Source of the DNA: Candidatus Zhuqueibacterota bacterium
Lineage (GTDB): Bacteria; Zhuqueibacterota; Zhuqueibacteria; Residuimicrobiales; Oceaniaggregativiventaceae
Direction of reading: 5' to 3'
Assembly (NCBI GenBank): GCA_014728115.1
Contig: WJME01000218.1
Coordinates: 57,443 to 121,442, forward strand
Length of the DNA stretch: 64,000 bases
A program made the position numbers and the translations under genes. Numbering within the stretch: position 1 is the first letter of the stretch; every line of letters starts with the position of its first letter. Shown here in pieces: positions 27,333 to 34,698 of the stretch. The notes under the pieces are model-generated. The model had not been told where the DNA came from. It made no database searches and saw only the letters and a list, made by a program, of their open reading frames with translations.

Positions 27333-28256
27333 ATGAGACCCACATTACGATTTCAATCCCTTGGTGTTTTGGTGGCATTAACTTTTTTGGTCATTGTCTT
27401 GTCACTGGCGTCACCTCACTTTGCAACGACTGAGAATATTTTTAGTGTCATAAAAAGCTTTTCTTTTGTTGCGATCATGGCCATGGGCGAGACCCTGGCC
27501 ATATTAACCGCGGGTATTGATCTTTCTGTCGGTTCAATTCTCGGATTTTGTGGCTGTCTAACGGCTCTGATGCTTAACGCGGGTTGGCCAGTGATTCTCG
27601 CAATCGCCATGGGATTATTTGCCGGAACTGCCATTGGTGCTGTTAATGGCTCATTGATTACGCGAATAAAGCTCCCTCCATTTATCGTTACTTTAGGTAT
27701 GCTCAGTATCGTCAGGGGGGCTGCCTATGTGATTACCGGGGGATGGCCGGTGTCGGGGTTGCCAGAGTCATTTATGAGCCTAGGACAGGGGTATATCGGT
27801 TTGGTGCCTATTCCGGTTTTATTTATGGTAGGTGTCGCTGTTTTAGCCGCTATATTTTTAAATTACACTGTTACGGGCAGGAATTTATATGCAATTGGCG
27901 GAAATGAGACAGCCGCCCGGCTTTCCGGGGTTCCCGTGGACAGAGCCAAAGTGATCGCTTATACATTGTCCGGTTTTGCGGCCGCTCTGGCCGGAATACT
28001 TTTGGTCGCAAGGCTTGGTGTAGCCCAATCTGTCAGCGGGCAGGGGTATGAACTCGATGCCATCGCTGCCTCGGTCATCGGCGGAACATCTCTGATGGGA
28101 GGAGAAGGCCGAATCTCGGGTGTGATCATCGGAGCTGCGATCATGGGCGTCTTGCGCAATGGCCTTGTGTTACTGGGTGTTTCAGCCTTTTGGCAGCAGA
28201 TCGCACTCGGGGCTATCATTATCCTCGCCGTTTCGATTGACAAGTTGCGAAAATAG
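27333..28256 (+). CDS. ABC transporter permease, ribose/sugar type (RbsC-like)
   Basis: A 307-residue inner-membrane protein with about 8-10 hydrophobic helices, a normal RbsC-family (PF02653) permease. Family segments are LAILTAGIDLSVGSILGF, PFIVTLGMLSIVRGAAYVI, NLYAIGGNETAARLSGVPVDRAKV and DAIAASVIGGTSLMGGEG, the last two forming the coupling helix that would contact an ATPase. AAGGGGTG just before ATG 27333 decides the start. The binding-protein gene follows 9 bases after the stop. No gene for the two-domain ATPase (RbsA type) lies in the window, so an ATPase encoded elsewhere must energise it. Confidence 0.87.
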   Translation: MRPTLRFQSLGVLVALTFLVIVLSLASPHFATTENIFSVIKSFSFVAIMAMGETLAILTAGIDLSVGSILGFCGCLTALMLNAGWPVILAIAMGLFAGTAIGAVNGSLITRIKLPPFIVTLGMLSIVRGAAYVITGGWPVSGLPESFMSLGQGYIGLVPIPVLFMVGVAVLAAIFLNYTVTGRNLYAIGGNETAARLSGVPVDRAKVIAYTLSGFAAALAGILLVARLGVAQSVSGQGYELDAIAASVIGGTSLMGGEGRISGVIIGAAIMGVLRNGLVLLGVSAFWQQIALGAIIILAVSIDKLRK

Positions 28257-28265
28257 GAGTTTACT

Positions 28266-29198
28266 ATGCGCCGCAAATTTTTGCTGATCCTTTTACTCTT
28301 GTTATCTGCATTTACCGGATGTCAGAGAGAAGACAAAATCACATTTGTACTGGTCCCCAAATCAATTAGTAATCCCTACTGGTTTCATGTCGAGAATGGT
28401 ATGAAAGCGGCTGCCAAAGAATTGAATGTCGAGTGTCAATTTCTGGGACCTGTACAAGCTGCCGATGTCTCTGCACAAGTCGATATTCTAGAGTCACTTA
28501 TTGCCAGACGTGTGCACGGCATTGCCATCTCTCCCAATGATCCTGACGGGGTTACGCCTTCGATCAATCGTGCCATTAAAAGTGGTATTCCTGTCATTAC
28601 CTTTGATAGTGATGCCCCGAAAAGTGATCGGCTTTGTTATATCGGTACGGATAATTATCTGGCCGGCCAATTGGCTGCCCAGGAGCTGATAAAACATGAG
28701 GGCAAACAAGGCGAGTATGCTATCATGACAGGAGGGTTGGGGGCATTGAATTTGAATGAGCGTATAAGAGGATTCAGGGACGAGCTTTTAAAACAGGACC
28801 TCAGTTTCAGAGAAATCAATATTCTGGCATGCGACGATGATACAGATAAAGCACTGATGCAAATGGAAGATTTTACCCGTTCAAATCCTGAACTCGATGC
28901 CTGGTTTATAACTGGGTGCTGGCCAACCGTTGCTCCTCAGGGTGCCTTTCTCAATGCCCTGAACCAACGAAATGATCTCACTGTAATCGGCTTTGATATT
29001 GTGCAGGAACAACTCTTGCTCATCAAAGATGGACTGGTGCAGACGCTGATCGGTCAACGCCCTTATGAGATGGGATACAAATCTGTATCTACCTTGTATG
29101 ATATTGTCGTGAAAAATCAGCCTGTTGAAAAAATGATCATTGATACAGGGGTTGATATCGTCGATTCTTCCAATTTAGACCGGTTTCTAAAAAAATAG
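28266..29198 (+). CDS. Sugar-binding lipoprotein of the ABC importer (RbsB-like)
   Basis: A 310-residue periplasmic binding protein of the Peripla_BP_4 type. It starts with a lipoprotein signal whose lipobox is AFTGC (Cys 19), so it is anchored to a membrane. The mature part has the two-lobed pattern of ribose/galactose binding proteins: FVLVPKSISNPYWFHVENGMKAAAKE, then GIAISPNDPDGVTPSINRAIKSGIPVITFDSDAPKS, YIGTDNYLAGQLAAQ, and VIGFDIVQEQLLLIKDGLVQTLIGQRPYEMGY. It directly follows the permease. The ligand is likely a sugar or nucleoside, given the nearby nucleoside phosphorylase; this is inference. Confidence 0.87.
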   Translation: MRRKFLLILLLLLSAFTGCQREDKITFVLVPKSISNPYWFHVENGMKAAAKELNVECQFLGPVQAADVSAQVDILESLIARRVHGIAISPNDPDGVTPSINRAIKSGIPVITFDSDAPKSDRLCYIGTDNYLAGQLAAQELIKHEGKQGEYAIMTGGLGALNLNERIRGFRDELLKQDLSFREINILACDDDTDKALMQMEDFTRSNPELDAWFITGCWPTVAPQGAFLNALNQRNDLTVIGFDIVQEQLLLIKDGLVQTLIGQRPYEMGYKSVSTLYDIVVKNQPVEKMIIDTGVDIVDSSNLDRFLKK

Positions 29199-29234
29199 TC
29201 CCAAAGTATTGCAATTCTAGAAATGAGGAGAAAA

Positions 29235-29861
29235 ATGAAAGTATGGCGTAAGACTCGATCAGCCAATTTCGGATCACTCTTGTTTGTATGGCATACCAAA
29301 GCCAGCAGCAAATTCTTTGTTAAAATTTTTACTTGGTTGTTAAGCGCGTTTGTCTTTGGTATTCTGACCTCCATTGTGCTGGCCTGGCTCGGATTTGAAC
29401 AGTATTCGCTTTCGGGTGCCCGTATTGTATTTTTTGTTACTTTTTTTGCAGGGATTTTTAGCGCATATGTGCAGCATGTTGTCGAGGGCTTGGAGTACAG
29501 AATCTATTCATCTGCCCTGGTTCATGTCAAACCGTTTGCCGGTAGCAAAGCTGTTGCAGAGCGATTGGGTAAGAATGCAGATTGGGGTGCAAAGTATGAG
29601 TTTATTCCCTGGTCGATCATTCAATCCTTTGAGATCAAGGAGGAAAACCTGATCATTGAAATAAAAGAGGATCAGGGATCCATCTCTATGGAAATCATGC
29701 CTCTCAATGATTTTGGTAAAGTCTCTGAGGAACGTGTTGATTTTTCAAAATCAGATGCAAATCACTGGAAACTCTATGATTCGGATCAGTCGTTTTCTGA
29801 AAAAGGAGCCAGGGTTATTCTTTCTGCCTTGAGAGAAGCGAAACGGAACAATAAAAATTGA
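29235..29861 (+). CDS. Two-helix membrane protein of unknown function
   Basis: A 208-residue protein that I do not recognise. Two hydrophobic helices (about 33-54 and 62-80) lie near the N-terminus. The remaining 120 residues are a soluble domain with SLEYRIYSS-like and IIEIKEDQGSISMEIMPL beta strands, perhaps a PH-like fold facing the cytoplasm. AGGAG precedes ATG 29235; an in-frame ATG 12 bases earlier has no such site. It lies between the binding protein and the SWIM protein in a same-strand run, but whether it works with the importer is unknown. Confidence 0.6.
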   Translation: MKVWRKTRSANFGSLLFVWHTKASSKFFVKIFTWLLSAFVFGILTSIVLAWLGFEQYSLSGARIVFFVTFFAGIFSAYVQHVVEGLEYRIYSSALVHVKPFAGSKAVAERLGKNADWGAKYEFIPWSIIQSFEIKEENLIIEIKEDQGSISMEIMPLNDFGKVSEERVDFSKSDANHWKLYDSDQSFSEKGARVILSALREAKRNNKN

Positions 29862-29899
29862 ACCATTCTATTCTGTTAAATTTAATTTAGGGGCCTGCT

Positions 29900-30712
29900 A
29901 TGCCAACGAGAATCACGCCATTAGATGTCAAGGCTTTTTGTAGTCATGAACTCTTTCGCAAAGGTGAACAGATTTTCGAGAATCAATTGGTCAAACATCG
30001 TTTTCAGACCCATTATGGATTGCAGGCAACCGTGCGTAGCAACGGGACTTATCGCGTAGAGATGATTGTAGACGGCGAACAGCTGTTTGGCCGCTGTACC
30101 TGTCATGCCGGAAGCACACCTTGTGAACATCAGGTTGCCACGCTTTTGGCGTGGCTGAATGAATCCACCTCATTTATCAGCTATCAGGACTTGCGTAAAG
30201 CTATCCGAAGCAAAGACAAAAACAGCCTTGTCGATATATTTCTCAATTTGGTAGAAATTTTTCCAGAGTTGAGCCAATTTTTTATTTCAACTCCCGGTTT
30301 GGATCCTACCAAAGTGATAAGAGAAGAAGTCGCTGATGTATTTGATTTACCCCTTTCGCAAAAAATCGATCCACAAGAAATTTTAAAGCCCTGCCAAATT
30401 CTCCTGGTAAGATCCAAGCAGTTGCGAAATGAAGGACAGTGGAATCTTGCACGCACGCTTTTATTTGAAATTTTAAACAGGACCCTTGCCCTTATCGATC
30501 ATCAACAGACCACAAGACCATTTCGTGAAAATTTTGTCCTGGAATTGGCAGATGAATTCGAAGATCTCGCGCTGAATGATCCTGACTTTGAAACGCATCG
30601 AGATGACATGATAAAAGAAACCATAGAAATTCTGGATCACGATTCTAGCGAGATGGAAGGAATTTTTCTCGACCCGTTAAAAGAAAAATTGGGCATAGAA
30701 AAACGAAAATAA
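29900..30712 (+). CDS. SWIM zinc-finger protein
   Basis: A 270-residue cytoplasmic protein with one SWIM zinc finger: FGRCTCHAGSTPCEHQVATLLAW, with ligands Cys 66, Cys 68, Cys 75 and His 77 (CxCx6CxH). The first 60 residues form the beta strands that usually precede the finger (YGLQATVRSNGTYRVEMIVDG). The rest is helical and acidic, without a known domain. SWIM fingers bind DNA or proteins and often accompany SNF2 helicases or RecA-paralogue complexes, neither of which is nearby. Its partner is unknown. It sits 34 bases upstream of the Ldh-family gene. Confidence 0.75.
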   Translation: MPTRITPLDVKAFCSHELFRKGEQIFENQLVKHRFQTHYGLQATVRSNGTYRVEMIVDGEQLFGRCTCHAGSTPCEHQVATLLAWLNESTSFISYQDLRKAIRSKDKNSLVDIFLNLVEIFPELSQFFISTPGLDPTKVIREEVADVFDLPLSQKIDPQEILKPCQILLVRSKQLRNEGQWNLARTLLFEILNRTLALIDHQQTTRPFRENFVLELADEFEDLALNDPDFETHRDDMIKETIEILDHDSSEMEGIFLDPLKEKLGIEKRK

Positions 30713-30746
30713 TCAATGCCCTGTCACCCAAGACCTGGAGAATCCC

Positions 30747-31847
30747 ATGCAAAGTCCTGATGTCATTTCAGTCGAAAAGCTAAAAGAATTTATGAATGAG
30801 GCTTTTGACAAAGTTGGCGTGCCAGTCGACGATCGAAAGATTATCGTTGATGTTCTCATTGCCTCTGATTTACGCGGCATAGAATCCCATGGAATAGGGC
30901 GTCTCAAGATGTATATCGATCGTATTCGCGATGGTATCTTGAATCCGGTGTCCCAATTTGAGGTGTTGAGAGATTATCCCGGCACAGCACTGATTGACGG
31001 TCATGATGGGATGGGACATGTGATCTCTTATAAAGCCATGCAATTGGCCATCGATAAAGCCAGGAAAACCGGTGTATCCGCTGTTGCTGTGCGTAACAGC
31101 TCGCATTTTGGTATCGCGGGTTATTATCCACTTATGGCCGTGAAAGAGGATATGGCAGGATATGCCTTTACGAATGCCAGACCGTCGATCTCTCCTACCT
31201 TTGGAAGGGATCCTATGATGGGGACCAATCCGATTGCCTTTGCCGTTCCAACAGATGAAGAAACTCCTTTTTGTCTGGATATGGCCACCTCTATCAGCCA
31301 AAGAGGCAAAATTGAGGTCGCTGAACGCGAAGGAAAAAATCTACCCCAGGGGTGGGCGATAGATAAACAAGGTCAATTTGTTACTGACCCCTCACTTCTT
31401 TTACAACTGTTTGCCAAAAAGGGTGCTTCACTTTTACCTCTCGGTGGTGCAGGAGAAGACCTGGCCGGATATAAAGGCTATGGTCTGGCCATGATGGTGG
31501 AAATTTTATCCTCGATTTTTAGCGGGGGACCCTTTGGTTGGGGCCTGACAGGATTTGATGAAAAGGGTAAAAAAATTCCTCATTCTCTGGGTCATTTTTT
31601 TATTGCCATAAATGTCTCTTTTTTTATGGATCTTGAAGAGTTTAAAAAATCCTGTGGCGATTTGATGAGATCCATGAGAAACTCTGGCAGGCTGGATCCG
31701 GAACAGAGAATCTATACAGCCGGTGAAAAAGAGGTTGAGAATGTCCCTCGTATAAGGAAAGAGGGTGTGCCCTTGAATGAGACCCTGGTTGAAAATATGC
31801 AGCAGCTCAAGCAAGAATTAGCGATGGAGATATCTCTGCCTTTTTAA
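30747..31847 (+). CDS. Ldh/YlbC-family NAD(P)-dependent 2-hydroxyacid oxidoreductase
   Basis: A 366-residue enzyme of the type-2 malate/L-lactate dehydrogenase family (PF02615), distinct in fold from the Rossmann LDH at 44 kb. Conserved segments are RGIESHGIGRLKMYIDRI (His 48), GTALIDGHDGMGHVI, VAVRNSSHFGIAGYYPLMA (His 120), GTNPIAFAVPT, FCLDMATSISQRGKIEVA and GYKGYGLAMMVEIL. The family oxidises hydroxyacids such as malate, lactate, ureidoglycolate or 2,3-diketo-gulonate. GGAG precedes the ATG. The gene ends in a 4-base stop overlap with the opposing nucleoside phosphorylase. Location downstream of a sugar importer suggests catabolism of an imported compound; the substrate is unproven. Confidence 0.85.
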   Translation: MQSPDVISVEKLKEFMNEAFDKVGVPVDDRKIIVDVLIASDLRGIESHGIGRLKMYIDRIRDGILNPVSQFEVLRDYPGTALIDGHDGMGHVISYKAMQLAIDKARKTGVSAVAVRNSSHFGIAGYYPLMAVKEDMAGYAFTNARPSISPTFGRDPMMGTNPIAFAVPTDEETPFCLDMATSISQRGKIEVAEREGKNLPQGWAIDKQGQFVTDPSLLLQLFAKKGASLLPLGGAGEDLAGYKGYGLAMMVEILSSIFSGGPFGWGLTGFDEKGKKIPHSLGHFFIAINVSFFMDLEEFKKSCGDLMRSMRNSGRLDPEQRIYTAGEKEVENVPRIRKEGVPLNETLVENMQQLKQELAMEISLPF

Positions 31848-33160
31848 ATCTCTATGGGTGAAGCAAGCGTGTCAATGATACATTTTCTGGGTTGCACTTT
31901 AGTATTGCTGATCGAGATTCCCTGGTTTGCATGGTTTAAAGTATTCCGGGTGATGGTACGGTTACTGAACAGGGTGGCGATCTTGTCACCCATTTTTACC
32001 TTGTCACCCACTTTTTTCTCAAATACAATTCCTGCTTTGAGATCTATGGGTGAATCGCGATTTTCTCTGCCCCCACCTAGTTTGACCACGGTTTGACCCA
32101 TGGTCAATGCGTCGAGGCGTTTGATAAAACCGTCTTGCTCTGCCAGGATGACTTGACTTTGTGTAGCCATGGGGAAAGAGAGCGGGTCCCGTACAATACT
32201 CAAATCGCCCCCTTGTTTTTCGACCATCGCTTCAAATGCTTTGTAAGGTTTGCCTGACTCGATTTGTCTTTGGCACAATTCTATCCCGTGTTCAACCGAT
32301 GATGCCTTTTGAGCCATCACCAGGATCTGGGCACATAGATAAAAAGAAACGGTCATGAGATCGGCACAGCCTTTTCCTTGCAGAGCCCAGATGGCTTCTC
32401 TGGTCTCCAGCCAATTACCGACAGCCAGGCCCAGGGGTTGTTCCATATCGGTCATCAGGATCGCCGTGGGCAACCGGTGCAAGGTGGCTGTTTTTTGGAT
32501 GCTGGTTACAAGCTGGTCTGCTTCTTTTCTGGTACGCATGAATGCGCCGGAACCGATTTTTACATCCATGACCAAACCATGTAATCCCTCTGCCAGCTTT
32601 TTACTCAAAATGCTGGCCGTGATAAGAGGAATCGAACTGATCGTTGCGGTTGCATCCCGCAGAGCATAGAGAATCCTGTCAGCCGGTGCAATATCCCTGG
32701 TCTGACCCATCATGACGAACCCGATTTCCTTGATTTGTTGAAGGGCCTCCTGATCCGATAATCGTGTGCAAAGGCCGGGAATCGATTCCAGTTTGTCCAG
32801 AGTACCGCCGCTATGACCCAGGCCTCGTCCGGAGATCATGGGAATTTTTAGTCCCATGCTGGCTAAAAGAGGTGCCAGGATCAGGGAAACCTTGTCACCT
32901 ACTCCACCGGTGCTGTGTTTATCGTAAACATGCAGAAATTTTTCAGAAAAGGATAACGACTGGCCATTGTCGACCATGGCTTGAGTCAAATGAGCAGTTT
33001 CTTGTAAAGTCATTCCATTTAAATATATGGCCATTAATAAAGCTGTTGCCTGATAATCCGTGAATTTTTCCTGTACCAAATGCTGGATGAAAAACGTGAT
33101 TTCCTCACGGGAGAGGGCGTGATGGTCTCGCTTTTTGGCAATAATTTCTTGAGGTGTCAT
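31844..33160 (-). CDS. pdp: Pyrimidine-nucleoside phosphorylase
   Basis: A 438-residue enzyme that cleaves pyrimidine nucleosides with phosphate to free base and (deoxy)ribose 1-phosphate. The phosphate-binding loop KHSTGGVGDKVSL (81-93), SGRGLGHSGGTLDKLES (110-126) and LRDATATISSIPLITASILSKKLAEG are all present. Length, and the C-terminal barrel-sandwich part (KAGIVFEKKVGDKVKMGDKIATL), are normal. Thymidine-specific and broad pyrimidine enzymes are hard to separate by sequence, so the symbol is provisional. It is convergent with and overlaps the Ldh-family gene by 4 bases. Together with the sugar/nucleoside-type ABC components it suggests nucleoside scavenging. Confidence 0.9.
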   Translation of the reverse strand: MTPQEIIAKKRDHHALSREEITFFIQHLVQEKFTDYQATALLMAIYLNGMTLQETAHLTQAMVDNGQSLSFSEKFLHVYDKHSTGGVGDKVSLILAPLLASMGLKIPMISGRGLGHSGGTLDKLESIPGLCTRLSDQEALQQIKEIGFVMMGQTRDIAPADRILYALRDATATISSIPLITASILSKKLAEGLHGLVMDVKIGSGAFMRTRKEADQLVTSIQKTATLHRLPTAILMTDMEQPLGLAVGNWLETREAIWALQGKGCADLMTVSFYLCAQILVMAQKASSVEHGIELCQRQIESGKPYKAFEAMVEKQGGDLSIVRDPLSFPMATQSQVILAEQDGFIKRLDALTMGQTVVKLGGGRENRDSPIDLKAGIVFEKKVGDKVKMGDKIATLFSNRTITRNTLNHANQGISISNTKVQPRKCIIDTLASPIEI

Positions 33161-33273
33161 GTGATATCCGTTTGAATAAAAGAGAGATTGTAATTTCGAT
33201 TTCTATTCTATATTTTACATATTAAAACGAGATTAATCAAGAATTGAATTTGGGATTATTTCAGGTTACTAAA

Positions 33274-33630
33274 ATGAATGGCGTTATTGTAAGACATTTA
33301 AAGCAAGTCCCTGCTGTTCCCTGTCCCTGCGGGATGAGCACAAGACTGATCACGAGAAAAGACACCCCTATGGTGAATTTTCATCGAACAATCATCGAGA
33401 ATTCAGAACCTCATTATCACAAGCAAACCACTGAGATATACTATATATTGAGTGGTCACGGACAAATGATTTGTGATAATCAACACATTGATCTCGAACC
33501 CGGTTTATGTATTTATCTTCCGCCTGGTGTGCGCCATCAGGTAAAAGGAACCATCGAGACGATCATTGTCGGAGTTCCGGCTCTGGATCCGGAGGATGAA
33601 TATTTTGATCAAAAAACCGGGGATGATTAG
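33274..33630 (+). CDS. Small cupin protein
   Basis: A 118-residue single-domain cupin. Motif 1 reads SEPHYHKQTTEIYYILSGHGQM, with two His and a Glu as metal ligands, and motif 2 is GLCIYLPPGVRHQVKG with the final His. The N-terminus has CPCG, an unusual Cys pair in KQVPAVPCPCGMSTRLITRKD. Such proteins bind sugars or act as small isomerases or dioxygenases. ATG 33274 is used; a TTG 30 bases upstream is the only longer alternative. The next gene starts directly after its stop, so the two are a clear pair. Confidence 0.8.
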   Translation: MNGVIVRHLKQVPAVPCPCGMSTRLITRKDTPMVNFHRTIIENSEPHYHKQTTEIYYILSGHGQMICDNQHIDLEPGLCIYLPPGVRHQVKGTIETIIVGVPALDPEDEYFDQKTGDD

Positions 33631-34578
33631 ATGCAAAACGTCATTTTTACACTGCAAGTGGTAACCCCCGTATTTCTGATTGTATTTCTGGGGGTCTTTT
33701 TGAAAAAAAAGAAATGGATCGATGAGCATTTTGTGAGTGTCTCTTCCAAGCTGGTCTTTCGTGTTACGCTTCCCGCCCTGGTTTTTGTCAAAATCGGCAC
33801 CACCGATTATGGACAGGTGGTAGATTTTCGTCAAATAGGGTATGCATGTATTGGCGTTCTCGTCATTTTATCTATCGCATGGATCGTTGCCTTTTGGCTG
33901 CTAGAAAAGGGAGGAGATCGAGGGGCCTTTATACAGGCAAGCTTTCGAACCAATTTTTCCATTATCGGATTTGCTCTGATTCTCAATGCTTTTGGACGAC
34001 ACGCTCTGGCCAATGCAGCCCTTTTGTTGGCATTTATCATGCCACTGTATAACTTTTTGGCTGTACTGGCTCTCACTCTTTCTCTGCATCGTTTAAAAGA
34101 TGTTCCATTTAGCCATATCGGTCAGAAAATCCTGACAAATCCTCTTATTCTGGCTGTTATTGGAGCCATGCCATTTTCCTATTTTAATATCCCCATTCCT
34201 GCAATCGCCAATACATTTCTCGATTATCTTGCCAATATGACATTACCTTTGGCTTTGATCGGGATCGGAGGAACCCTTGAATTTAATCGCGTTCTGGAAA
34301 GTGCCAGAGCGTCACTTGCTGCCTCTGTCATAAAGTTATTGGTTATGCCCATTTTACTCGTAACCGGAGCCATATTATTGGGATTTCGGGGAGAATCCCT
34401 GGGTGTCTTGTTTTTTCTGTTCGCCGGACCCTCTGCCATCGCAAACTATGTTATGGCAGAAGGCATGGGCTGTAATGCTGAATTGACTGCTCATATTATC
34501 GTGATTACCACCACTGCGTCTGTTGTGACGTTGTCTGTCGGCCTATATATTCTAAAAAGTACACAGTTGCTCGGCTGA
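33631..34578 (+). CDS. AEC-family (auxin efflux carrier-like) transporter
   Basis: A 315-residue inner-membrane protein with about 10 hydrophobic helices, of the Mem_trans/AEC family. Typical segments are VVTPVFLIVFLGVFLKKKKWIDE, FRVTLPALVFVKIG, FRTNFSIIGFALILNAFG and TLPLALIGIGGTLEF. Bacterial members export or import small carboxylates such as malate or malonate. It begins immediately after the cupin stop, so translation is probably coupled. The substrate cannot be told. Confidence 0.85.
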   Translation: MQNVIFTLQVVTPVFLIVFLGVFLKKKKWIDEHFVSVSSKLVFRVTLPALVFVKIGTTDYGQVVDFRQIGYACIGVLVILSIAWIVAFWLLEKGGDRGAFIQASFRTNFSIIGFALILNAFGRHALANAALLLAFIMPLYNFLAVLALTLSLHRLKDVPFSHIGQKILTNPLILAVIGAMPFSYFNIPIPAIANTFLDYLANMTLPLALIGIGGTLEFNRVLESARASLAASVIKLLVMPILLVTGAILLGFRGESLGVLFFLFAGPSAIANYVMAEGMGCNAELTAHIIVITTTASVVTLSVGLYILKSTQLLG

Positions 34579-34591
34579 TACTTGTCTGCAA

Positions 34592-34619
34592 TTGCCCGTT
34601 TTTGCGGCTAATATATAAT
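34592..34619 (+). promoter_or_regulatory. Possible promoter of the YCF48-repeat gene
   Basis: TTGCCC (34592-34597), 16 bases, then TATAAT (34614-34619) lies 80 bases upstream of the GTG start at 34699. The -10 match is perfect; the -35 match is partial. Confidence 0.4.
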
Positions 34620-34698
34620 ACACCGGATCGGACTCGACTTTACGGTATGCCTCCGATGCTACCTGGCTTTGGCTTTGAATAAAACAAGGAGATCCATC

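Noticed and set aside
30870..31301. A 143-codon minus-strand frame over the Ldh-family gene.
   Set aside because: Antisense shadow of a conserved enzyme, without a start signal or recognisable domain.
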